Notes under the pieces: model-generated | What the model was told of the DNA's origin: nothing | What the model saw: the letters and a program-made list of their open reading frames with translations, nothing else | Databases searched by the model: none | Assembly (NCBI RefSeq): GCF_946478805.1 | Contig: NZ_CAMLDC010000002.1 | Coordinates: forward strand, 62,001-126,000 | Source: an uncultured Fluviicola sp. | Lineage (GTDB): Bacteria > Bacteroidota > Bacteroidia > Flavobacteriales > Crocinitomicaceae | Reading direction: 5' to 3' | Length of the DNA stretch: 64,000 nt | Part shown: positions 36,101 to 42,914 of the stretch, piece after piece | Numbering within the stretch: the first letter of the stretch is position 1 | How the letters are laid out: each line of letters opens with the position of its first letter | Position numbers and translations under genes: made by a program

Positions 36101-36972
36101 GTTCCCGGACAAGCCGTACACATGGTACCTTGACCATTCCAGGCTGTTCCATTTGATCCGTTTGCGCCACCACCGCCACCTGCATTGTGACCATTTCCAC
36201 CGCCACCACCGTTTGCAGGTGCCCCGCGATTATAAGCTCCCGTAGGATATTCAATACCAAAACCGGCAATACTTTCTCCTTTTTCAGCTCCATCATTCGA
36301 ACTCGCAGAAACATAAGCAGTCACGATTCCTGCCCCGGCAGTACTTGTATTCTGTTCCGTAGCACCCGGTCTGAATCCGGCAGAATTAGCCTGGATCATT
36401 CCGTTCACGGTAATCGTCCCCATACAATGTATTGCAACAACACCTCCCCTTCTGAAAGCTCCTCCGTCCTGCCAGATCATAGGAACAATGGATGCTCCTG
36501 CATTAACAGTTAATGTAGTATAGGATGGTACCTTAATTAATTGGATTCGTCCGGCAGCCTGATAACTATTTGCTAAAGGATTCTGAAGAGTCACCGTGTT
36601 ACCACTATAAGCAGATACATAATTGAATTCATAAAGACCTGAGCTATTATAAGCCGTAACAGCCCCGTAAGTATCAGCATTTCCTGTATTGATTGTAGCC
36701 CCTTGTGCCTGGTAAATCATCACCATATCACCACATTCCCAATTACAGTTATTTCCCCCTGAATTGTTTACAGTAACCGAATTGGATCCTGCAGTTACGT
36801 TATTTGTAACAGGACTGTAACAATTCACGACAGTATTTAATGCCGTAATCGTTACTGCTCCATTCTTTCCGGGTTGTCCAAATGCAAAACATGTGGACAG
36901 AAAGAGAACGATGGAGAGTGCAAAACGAATATATCCCATATCCGGGTTTGCTGGTAGTTTTTTCGTTTTCAT
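30187..36972 (-). CDS. Giant SprB-repeat surface adhesin with T9SS type B C-terminus
   Basis: 2261 residues. Signal peptide to about 32 (ends CFAFGQ). A beta-helix-like N-terminal region has Gly-rich clusters (GGGGGNGHNAGGGGG, GGGGGGGYIAI) at about 245-480. An Ig-like module follows, then about 1200 residues (roughly 610-1820) of tandem SprB repeats with the core TCNNLCNGTITV..GGTPAYQYSLNG. PKD-like domains lie near 2000-2157 and a CHU_C gliding-motility domain in the last 95 residues (NTFTPDGDEFNNQF, YNRWGEVVFES, GWDGTYHGE). It fits the cell-surface adhesins moved by the gliding motor or used in attachment. Single gene, own terminator, long AT-rich upstream region. Confidence 0.93.
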   Translation of the reverse strand: MKTKKLPANPDMGYIRFALSIVLFLSTCFAFGQPGKNGAVTITALNTVVNCYSPVTNNVTAGSNSVTVNNSGGNNCNWECGDMVMIYQAQGATINTGNADTYGAVTAYNSSGLYEFNYVSAYSGNTVTLQNPLANSYQAAGRIQLIKVPSYTTLTVNAGASIVPMIWQDGGAFRRGGVVAIHCMGTITVNGMIQANSAGFRPGATEQNTSTAGAGIVTAYVSASSNDGAEKGESIAGFGIEYPTGAYNRGAPANGGGGGNGHNAGGGGGANGSNGTAWNGQGTMCTACPGTAAWLLDPYVIANGNVLTTSSGGGRGGYSYASSNQNALVLAPSAASWGGDQRDPIGGYGGRPLTIAPQTRIFFGGGGGAGDSNNGSNAPGGSGGGIVYLIAPNVTGSGSIRAEGGAAVNQIASGNGAANDAPAGGGGGGTVIIKGAVANSLSLNAVGGKGGDQGPLGSESEGPGGGGGGGYIAITSGAPTQNIAGGVSGTTLSTSLTEFVENGATNGGTGETGTIPSTFITYTVTDITATVNTPVCVGNAINFTSVVSTPGGTFAWTGPNGYTSTAANPTIASAALTHTGNYQVIYTTPGGCADTFLVAVVVNPNPVVTLVGTNLSCATPCNGTITLNFTTNTTAPYSYLWSNGATTPNLSGLCVGNYSVTVTDANTCIATANTTLTAPTPLVAAIVKTNATCNNLCNGTITVNASGGTPAYQYSLNGATNQASNNYSALCDGAYSVLVTDANGCTITANTTITEPTPLNLSLVSTVSATCGANNGSLTVSASGGTASYTYTVGAVSHASGTFTNLAPGVYNVIVTDANGCTNNLSVTVNSTVTPTASILSQQPVSCFGGFNGSVIIGITGGTSPYTYSLSPGPTNQASNLFNNLAAGSYTASVTDANGCIATVPVIIVQPTQLTYTTAITNASCNGVCDAQIQITPAGGTAPYDFSHDNGLTFTLANPITNLCAGNVDLVVRDSKGCLTNSTVTITQPAPLSATFVTTNPICNGSCDGTVTVTPSGGTPSYSYSLNGGTTQTSNVILNVCAGTQDVEITDSHGCNIEVNPVLVDPPAIQIDTISMTESNCGFNNGELVVTATGPNPGFNYSLNGGPLQASGDFPNLFAGAYDVVAVDNIGCQQHVFFGVNDVEMDGILITQSDPLCFGSSDGTVEVTNVNGANPITFELDNSGITQSSGFFGTLDEGSHIVTIYDGGFCVFTIPLNLNQPDPITFDPIVTNVACNGGSTGAIEFTNTLGGTAPYSYSIDAGGTFDIPTLYSNLPVGGYDLMVMDNNGCMEVGHVDIDQTLPIEISNNKVDLTCFQNSTGFIQLGATGGNGGFQYSIDNGANFVASSSFVSLTAQTYNVVVMDQAGCLQDTTITLTEPTPLVAGAVATNVLCNNACDGTITGNGNGGTPNYMFSVDGGIIFNVNGLFNNLCAGTYDLIITDYNNCSDTANSMIGSPAGVALTVTLTPSTCGNANGQIDMSLAGGTMPYNYSIDNGTTFTPGNVFTGLLANDYPLEAEDANGCSVDSIVTILNMASPVISGVYITEPTCYSICDASAHVTGTGGTGALTFEINGVTQSDSIFNGLCAGTYDVVISDVNACTDTLSITIDQPDTLTFTSIGTNLTCFQNSSGSIDVTVLGGTAPYQYSYDNGGTFVFANTAQVLAAGNYNLVVRDTNNCIATGTQTLTQPGLLTATLNLTNPTCFASCNGSAVANATGGTLNYAYYWDGVSGGSATNSNLCDGTYILKITDANNCSFDTTYVITDPAEFVIDSVGHTNVSCNTFCDGNATIYAPGAVSYSFDNGATFGPSNTLGSLCAQAYQIKATNAAGCVAVSSVQIDQPLPVQLFSTVDSLMCTGDTIPLYAIAFGGTAPYTYTWSNGFVGQTQDVIQLTPGTYTVSVADQNGCTTAAPNSVNLTMLPILAFNMTGDTSICGGSNIVLQVNVTDGAPTYSYQWSTSPNDTLNQVTVTPIAPTLYSVSVSDVCVTVDTNVQVDFYSVPTAQFVTDAQNGCSPLTINFSNDLAITNLQNCTWTFSDGQTFNGCGSLNATFTNPGCYDVTFTANTTDGCPVTGNFSSAVCVYDNPVANYTYSPQLPTELENTVQFTNLSYGGSTFDWTFGTAYGTSTSEDPSHTFYGVHPDETVNVCLIVTSEFGCSDSICRPIKFYGDFLVWVPNTFTPDGDEFNNQFKPIFSKDRLIEDYNLMIYNRWGEVVFESHDPEFGWDGTYHGEFVKDGTYTWTIDVKDGLKNKNEKYIGHVNKLQ

Positions 36973-37637
36973 CGCAGTGTTATTAGTTATTTTAATGACG
37001 TTATAATGATTTAGTTAGACTAAAGCCAGTGAACATTTCATGGTTTTGTTTTTTCATTTTGACACTTGTAATGAATATTAACAATTAAGAATCCAATTAA
37101 TTTTTGCAAAATTGGATAGAATTATTTAATTTATAATGTAGTTCATAAACACTTGAAAATTGTAAACTGTTAATTATCAATAATTTAATGCGAATTATGT
37201 GATATATCAATTAATAAAACTATGCTTACATTGGAATTTTAACATTCCTAGATTTTATTTTACATTTATATTCACACCAATAAATTGCAAAGTTAATTAA
37301 TTAACGAATAGGATTTCAATATTCATTTTAACATATTAACAATTTAACGGTTTACTAAAATCAATATGAATTTTTCAATTTGAACAAGATAAAACTTAAT
37401 ATAGCCTTATCAAATAAAGGATTCACCATTCAAAACAATCTTTATCCCAACCTTTGAAGAATCGTTTTAGTCAGATAATCAGATAATTAAGTAAAAGTAA
37501 GAAGCACCTCTGAAATGAATTTTAGGATTACAAGAATTTAACATCATTATAAATTCAATAGTTTTCGTTACTGAAAATCATTGATTTGATTGCTAGAAAT
37601 TTTCCCTGCAACTCTTTGTAAATAAAAGTAATAGTTG
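36973..37637. other. AT-rich gene-free divergent promoter region
   Basis: About 660 bases, very AT-rich (for example AATTAATTAACGAATAGG and long A/T runs) between the divergent SprB-repeat gene and rpsA. No open frame of interest. It must hold the promoter of the adhesin gene, but no clear TAnnTTTG was found on the minus strand. Possibly a nucleoid-protein or regulator landing zone (inference). Confidence 0.5.
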
Positions 37638-37645
37638 TATCTTTG
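37615..37645 (+). promoter_or_regulatory. rpsA promoter
   Basis: TTTG at 37615-37618 and TATCTTTG at 37638-37645 with 19 bases between them match the Bacteroidota consensus exactly. The leader to the ATG at 37749 is about 100 nt. Confidence 0.8.
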
Positions 37646-37748
37646 CACCCGTTTTCGTTGGGAAACACTGTGAAGTTTCGTTCGCAGTTTATTATTCATT
37701 TCTTTCAGGAAATACGAAACAGCCTGAAATACAAGTAGAAAAAGCCAA

Positions 37749-39551
37749 ATGGCAAAACAAATTAGCGCGCAGGGATCTGCGGATTTTGATTGGGACGCAT
37801 TAGCGTTAGACGGGTACACTTTAGCACAACGTTCAGAACTTTCTGACGTGTATGAGAAAACCCTGACTTCAATTAACGAGAAAGAAGTTATTGAAGGAAC
37901 TGTTATCGCAGTCTCTAAAAAAGAAGTAATCATTAATGTTGGTTACAAATCTGAAGGAGTTGTTCCTGCTTCAGAATTTCGTTACAATGCTGAATTGAAA
38001 GCTGGTGATGTAGTAGATGTATTCGTTGAGTGTCAGGAAGACAAGAGTGGCCAATTGGTTATTTCTCACCGTACAGCTCGTATGCACAAAGCATGGATTC
38101 GCGTAAATGATGTATTGCGTTCAGGTGAAGTAATCACCGGTTTCGTAAAATGTCGTACAAAAGGTGGTTTGATCGTAGACGTATTTGGAATTGAAGCATT
38201 CTTGCCAGGTTCTCAAATCGACGTTAAACCTATCCGTGATTACGATGTATACGTTGGTAAAAACATGGAATTCAAAGTTGTTAAGATTAACCAGGAGTTC
38301 AGAAACGTAGTTGTTTCTCACAAAGCGTTGATCGAAGCGGAATTGGAAGAACAAAAGAAACAAATCATCTCTGGCCTGGAGAAAGGACAAGTATTGGAAG
38401 GTACTGTGAAAAACATTACTTCTTATGGTGTGTTCATCGACTTAGGTGGAGTGGATGGATTAATTCACATTACAGATTTATCTTGGGGACGTGTTAACCA
38501 CCCGGAGGAAATCGTTGAATTAGACCAAAAATTGAACGTAGTAATCTTAGACTTCGATGACGATAAAAAACGTATCGCTTTAGGTTTAAAACAATTACAA
38601 CCACATCCATGGGATGCTTTAGATGCTAACTTAGCTGTTGGTGATAAAGTTTCAGGTAAAGTTGTTGTTTTAGCTGATTACGGTGCATTCGTTGAAATCG
38701 CTGCAGGAGTTGAAGGATTGATCCACGTTTCTGAAATGAGCTGGTCTCAACATTTACGTTCTGCTCAAGACTTCATGCAAGTTGGTGATACAGTTGAGGC
38801 TGTTATCCTGACATTGGATCGTGAAGAGCGTAAAATGTCTTTAGGTATTAAACAATTGATGCCGGATCCATGGTCTGCAATCGAAGCTAAATATGCTGTT
38901 GGAACTAAGCATCATGCAAAAGTTCGCAACTTCACTAACTTCGGTGTATTCGTTGAATTGGAAGAAGGTGTTGACGGATTGATCCACATTTCTGATCTTT
39001 CTTGGCAGAAGAAAATCAAGCACCCATCTGAATTCTGTAAGGTAGGTGACGAAATGGAAGTGGTTGTATTGGAAATCGATCGTGAAAACCGTCGTATTTC
39101 TTTAGGACACAAACAATTGGAAGAAAATCCATGGGATGTGTTTGAAACTATCTTCGGAGAAGGTTCAGTTCACCAAGGTACGATTATCGAAACAAAAGAT
39201 AAAGCTGGTATCGTAGCACTTCCTTACGGTGTTGAGGGAATTTGTCCTTCGAAACATTTACGTAAAGAAGACGGAACAAATGCAAAAGTTGAAGAAACGC
39301 TTGATTTCAAAGTGATCGAATTCAACAAAGAGTCTAAGAAAATTGTTGTTTCTCACACTCGTACATTTGAAGACGGAACAGATGAGAAAACGACTTCAAA
39401 ACCTGCAGCTGGTAAAAAAGGCGCAACAGGTGGAGCCGGTTCTTCTACATCTCAAGCTGTTAAAGCAAACAACTCAAGTAATGAGAAATCAACTTTGGGT
39501 GATTTGGATGCTTTGGCTGCATTGAAAGAAAAAATGGAAGGCGGAGAGTAA
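37749..39551 (+). CDS. rpsA: 30S ribosomal protein S1
   Basis: 600 residues with six S1 OB-fold repeats at about 47-110, 124-195, 213-285, 298-370, 385-455 and 473-535. Motifs include YGVFIDLGGVDGLIHITDLSW, split here as YGVFIDLGGV and DGLIHITDLSW, and GVFVELEEGVDGLIHISDL. S1 binds the mRNA leader and helps 30S initiation; it matters in Bacteroidota where Shine-Dalgarno pairing is weak. A low-complexity Lys/Ser/Gly tail follows. The codon pattern is that of a highly expressed gene. Strong promoter upstream and terminator downstream. Confidence 0.97.
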   Translation: MAKQISAQGSADFDWDALALDGYTLAQRSELSDVYEKTLTSINEKEVIEGTVIAVSKKEVIINVGYKSEGVVPASEFRYNAELKAGDVVDVFVECQEDKSGQLVISHRTARMHKAWIRVNDVLRSGEVITGFVKCRTKGGLIVDVFGIEAFLPGSQIDVKPIRDYDVYVGKNMEFKVVKINQEFRNVVVSHKALIEAELEEQKKQIISGLEKGQVLEGTVKNITSYGVFIDLGGVDGLIHITDLSWGRVNHPEEIVELDQKLNVVILDFDDDKKRIALGLKQLQPHPWDALDANLAVGDKVSGKVVVLADYGAFVEIAAGVEGLIHVSEMSWSQHLRSAQDFMQVGDTVEAVILTLDREERKMSLGIKQLMPDPWSAIEAKYAVGTKHHAKVRNFTNFGVFVELEEGVDGLIHISDLSWQKKIKHPSEFCKVGDEMEVVVLEIDRENRRISLGHKQLEENPWDVFETIFGEGSVHQGTIIETKDKAGIVALPYGVEGICPSKHLRKEDGTNAKVEETLDFKVIEFNKESKKIVVSHTRTFEDGTDEKTTSKPAAGKKGATGGAGSSTSQAVKANNSSNEKSTLGDLDALAALKEKMEGGE

Positions 39552-39577
39552 TCTCAATCTTTTAGAATAATTGAATC

Positions 39578-39612
39578 CCGTCTTGGTTTAACTGAGACGG
39601 GATTTTTTTTTA
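39578..39612 (+). terminator. rpsA terminator
   Basis: AATCCCGTCT/AGACGGGATT stem with T9 after it. Confidence 0.9.
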
Positions 39613-39618
39613 TCTTTG
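39611..39618 (+). promoter_or_regulatory. -7 promoter element of the T9SS protein gene
   Basis: TATCTTTG overlaps the end of the rpsA terminator T-tract and lies 58 bases before the ATG at 39676. Confidence 0.5.
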
Positions 39619-39675
39619 ACAAATAATTAAAAAACAAAAGATTCCACTTTTTTGAATCGCTTAAATCAAAATTCT

Positions 39676-40647
39676 ATGAAATTAAATCTACGTTCAAAAT
39701 TAGTAATGACTTGTACCTTGCTTTCCTTAAGCTCGTTTTCTCAAGTCCAGCTAAACTCAACCGAATTCCTTTCTTTTGGAAGTACCTATGTTCTAAAAGG
39801 AATTTCAAATCTCTCAGTGATTGATACAAATATCCAAGGATCAAATGTCACTTGGGATTTCTCAGCACTTACTCCCAACAGCACTATCCTGAATGTTTCT
39901 GTTGTTGATCCTGCCACTACTCCGAATGGAGGCTTTATTTCAAATACGAACTATGCCTTCAAGGAAACTCCCACGGTTGCTTATCGTTATTTTAACCTGA
40001 CGCCAACAAAAATGGAACGTGTTGGTTCTTATAGCGGTTCTACATTAAAGACTTATTCAGACCCGCAGATCGAATATGTTTTTCCAATGCAACTCAACTC
40101 GACGAACATGGATACCTGGATGAATTCGAGTTCATCAACCGGAGGAACTTATGAACTGAATTGCATCGGTTCCGGAACCCTTATTTTACCTAACGGTTCG
40201 CATGAAGCGATTCTTACACGCGTGCAAGTGATTGAAGGCTTCAACACCATTGATGCTTATTATTGGTACGACGGAAGCAATGGAAGTATCCTTGCATATG
40301 TTATCAACCCCGGAATTTTTAATGGTTATTTGGGAAGCTATCAATCCAGTCTGATTCTATCCACTGCCGGAAATGAGGAATTTGAAGTTATTTCAAATGC
40401 AATTTACCAAAATCCGGTTCAAGAATCTTTGAATATGAGCGTTCAAAATTACACCGGTGGAGATTTGGTTTATACAATTGTTGACTTGAGTGGAAAGTTA
40501 ATTGGATCCGGAAAAGCCCAAAATGAATCGGATGACACAGCAATTATCAACACCAATGTTTCCGATTTATCCAAAGGAGTATATATCGTGAACATTCAAT
40601 CTGAAAATAATTCAGGAAGCAAAATCATTCGCTTTACCAAGGAATAA
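39676..40647 (+). CDS. T9SS type A sorting-domain protein, unknown function
   Basis: The frame extends to a TTG at 39652, but the ATG at 39676 begins a proper signal peptide (MKLNLRSKLVMTCTLLSLSS). The 323-residue product has a strand-rich body with WDFSALTPNSTILNV and a YxWYDGSNGSILAY block typical of small secreted T9SS cargo. A C-terminal domain follows (NPVQESLNMSVQNYTG, LSKGVYIVNIQ, IIRFTKE), which is a type A sorting domain. Function unknown. Flanked by terminators on both sides, so transcribed alone. Confidence 0.8.
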   Translation: MKLNLRSKLVMTCTLLSLSSFSQVQLNSTEFLSFGSTYVLKGISNLSVIDTNIQGSNVTWDFSALTPNSTILNVSVVDPATTPNGGFISNTNYAFKETPTVAYRYFNLTPTKMERVGSYSGSTLKTYSDPQIEYVFPMQLNSTNMDTWMNSSSSTGGTYELNCIGSGTLILPNGSHEAILTRVQVIEGFNTIDAYYWYDGSNGSILAYVINPGIFNGYLGSYQSSLILSTAGNEEFEVISNAIYQNPVQESLNMSVQNYTGGDLVYTIVDLSGKLIGSGKAQNESDDTAIINTNVSDLSKGVYIVNIQSENNSGSKIIRFTKE

Positions 40648-40667
40648 CTGGTGATCACACTATTTTA

Positions 40668-40694
40668 AGGACTGCAATTTGTAGTCCTTTTTTT
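40668..40694 (+). terminator. Rho-independent terminator
   Basis: AAGGACT/AGTCCTT stem with T7 after it. Confidence 0.8.
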
Positions 40695-40702
40695 ATTTTC
40701 TT

Positions 40703-40759
40703 AGTACTTTGTATTGCATAGTACTAATTTATACATATATTTGTGTCATAAATAGTACT
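40703..40759 (+). promoter_or_regulatory. padR-pspC promoter with three AGTACT operator candidates
   Basis: TATATTTG at 40736-40743 fits the -7 consensus. AGTACT palindromes occur at 40703-40708, 40720-40725 and 40754-40759, bracketing the promoter. Their position suits autoregulation by the PadR protein encoded directly downstream. Confidence 0.55.
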
Positions 40760-40763
40760 TGTT

Positions 40764-41096
40764 ATGAATGTAGAAAATACTCAGGCCCAAATGCGAAAAG
40801 GAATCCTTGAGTTCTGTATTCTCAGTATCCTGAACAGTAAGGAAGCTTATCCTTCCGAAATTCTGGACCAGCTGAAACAGGCAAAGCTAATTGTGGTCGA
40901 AGGAACTTTATACCCACTTTTAACGCGCTTGAAGAATATCGAACTCCTCACCTATCGCTGGGAAGAATCCACTTCCGGACCGCCCAGAAAATATTACTCC
41001 ATTACGGAAGGAGGAAAAAACACATTAGAAGCTTTACAAATCACATGGAATGAGCTTCAACACGCCGTAGAAACATTAACTGCTAAAAAGAACTGA
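40764..41096 (+). CDS. PadR-family transcriptional regulator
   Basis: 110 residues with the PadR winged helix: QMRKGILEFCILSILNSKEA at the start, AYPSEILDQLKQ, VVEGTLYPLLTRLKN (recognition helix) and SGPPRKYYSITEGGK. This is the short PadR-s2 type that commonly pairs with PspC-domain membrane proteins in Bacteroidota. Its stop lies 2 bases before the next gene's ATG, so the two form an operon. Probably a repressor of its own operon. Confidence 0.93.
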   Translation: MNVENTQAQMRKGILEFCILSILNSKEAYPSEILDQLKQAKLIVVEGTLYPLLTRLKNIELLTYRWEESTSGPPRKYYSITEGGKNTLEALQITWNELQHAVETLTAKKN

Positions 41097-41098
41097 TC

Positions 41099-42598
41099 AT
41101 GAAAAAAACACTTTCAATACATTTAGGTCGTCAATTGTTTGTCATCGAAGAAGATGCATACGACCGTTTACAAGCTTATCTGAAGAAATTAGAGACTTCA
41201 CTGGCAAACGAATCAGGAATTACTGAAATTGTAGAAGATATTGAGATGCGCTTTGCAGAGTTATTGACTCAATATCTAGGCGAAACACGCCAGGTTGTTA
41301 CCATTGCAGATATCCAAAAAGCAATTTCTTCTTTGGGAGAACCGGAAGAAATAACGGAAGAAGCGGAACAACCGAAACAAACCCAAACAAATCCCCAGGA
41401 TTCAAACGGTCAGAAACGCATGTATCGCGACATGGACAATGCCATGCTTGGTGGTCTTGCTTCAGGGCTTGCATCTTACCTGAGTATTGATCCGGTACTT
41501 GTCCGTATCATCTTTGTTATCTTCGGATTCATGGGATTCGGAGTCCCGCTTTATATCATCCTTTGGATAATCGTTCCAAGCGCAAAGACTCCTTCCGAGC
41601 GTTTACAGATGAAAGGGAAGCCTGTCAATATCGATACCCTAAAGGAAGAATTTGAAAAAACAGCGAGTCGCCTAAAAGACGACACCATCAATGCTGCGAA
41701 TAAATTCAGAACGAACAACCAGCACCTGACTAATCAGGCAACAAGTGTTCTCCGGTTTATCGGAAAGATCATTGGCGTCGGTTTTATCGCCGGAGCCTTG
41801 ATATGGCTGATCATATTCTCCTTGATTGTAAGCGGAATAATTGACGTGGTACCAATGACAGGCGACCAGGAATTCGCTTCATTGTATGAATTTCTACAAC
41901 TCGTTTCCCCGGTAAACAAATCATTTTCATTGATTTGGATGGGAATTCTTTTGGTAGGATTTGCAGGTCCTTTACTTTCAATCGCTATCGGTGCACGATT
42001 ACTTTTGGGTAAAGTGAACAAGTATTTCAAGTGGAATTTCATCCTACTTCCTTCAATCATTTTCATTGGAATTGTACTGGGAATTATCGGATCAATCAAT
42101 TCTGCAAGAGATTATGAGGTATATGCCAGATCTCCAATTCAAACTATCGCCATTGAAGCCGATGAACTAAAACTGGAGGAACTTCCCTTAATCGTTAATA
42201 ACGCCAAAATAGAAAGCAGCGGTGGAATCGATTTTATCTCTATCCGGAACGGACAGATCATGGAACACGGAATAAACATCCAGTACAAGGAATCCAGAGA
42301 TACCTTATTCCATATATCTCAAAAATTCAGAGCTCATGGTATTGACTTGGCGAGTGCACAAAAGAGAGCAGTGCATGTCAGACACCAACTTAAAGTGGAA
42401 GACAATAAAATACTGGTCAGTCCTTACTACAGTTTCCCTGCAAAAGATGGTTTACGTAACCAGGAAGTTGAAGTTGTCATTGAAGTCCCAAGAGGAAAAA
42501 AACTCTTCATCAATAATCAGGAGGTCCTGGTTGATGGACAGGAATACGAAGGTGTAATGTATACCAATGAGCCTTTTCGAGCTTACGAGAAAGAATAA
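41099..42598 (+). CDS. PspC-domain membrane protein
   Basis: 499 residues. An N-terminal cytoplasmic region (LSIHLGRQLFVIEEDAYDRL ...) precedes a PspC domain at about residues 104-160 (MYRDMDNAMLGGLASGLASY ... LWIIVPSAKTP). Further helices are near 220-250, 276-304 and 311-333, then a C-terminal extracytoplasmic domain rich in strands (YEVYARSPIQTIAIEADEL). PspC relates to envelope stress sensing. Operon partner of padR, so probably regulated by envelope or antimicrobial stress (inference). Confidence 0.9.
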   Translation: MKKTLSIHLGRQLFVIEEDAYDRLQAYLKKLETSLANESGITEIVEDIEMRFAELLTQYLGETRQVVTIADIQKAISSLGEPEEITEEAEQPKQTQTNPQDSNGQKRMYRDMDNAMLGGLASGLASYLSIDPVLVRIIFVIFGFMGFGVPLYIILWIIVPSAKTPSERLQMKGKPVNIDTLKEEFEKTASRLKDDTINAANKFRTNNQHLTNQATSVLRFIGKIIGVGFIAGALIWLIIFSLIVSGIIDVVPMTGDQEFASLYEFLQLVSPVNKSFSLIWMGILLVGFAGPLLSIAIGARLLLGKVNKYFKWNFILLPSIIFIGIVLGIIGSINSARDYEVYARSPIQTIAIEADELKLEELPLIVNNAKIESSGGIDFISIRNGQIMEHGINIQYKESRDTLFHISQKFRAHGIDLASAQKRAVHVRHQLKVEDNKILVSPYYSFPAKDGLRNQEVEVVIEVPRGKKLFINNQEVLVDGQEYEGVMYTNEPFRAYEKE

Positions 42599-42914
42599 GA
42601 ATCAATACCAACCCAACATAAGTAAAGTAAGCAAAGTAAGCGGTATTCAGGTAAAACTGGATATCGCTTTTGCTTTTCTTCAGATGGTGGTTCAATATGA
42701 AAAAGGGTTTAATATTAAAATAATAATATTTTGAAAATCAATTATTTAACTACAAATCTGTTCGCTAAATAGCGAACAAGCGAAGATTAAAATTCGGAAA
42801 TTTATTTCCCAAAGCAACTTCCTTCTTTTGCGGTAAAATATTGGCTCATTACTCTTCAAACCCTTCTAAACTTGGCTAAGAATCATTATATTTGTGCAAC
42901 TTTAAAGGAAAGCT
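42599..42914 (+). promoter_or_regulatory. Intergenic region with palindrome and promoter of the fused E1 gene
   Basis: Contains the palindrome TGTTCGCTAAATAGCGAACA at 42759-42778 (9-bp arms, a likely operator for an unknown regulator) and TATATTTG at 42887-42894, a -7 element 20 bases before the ATG. No gene seen in the rest. Confidence 0.55.
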
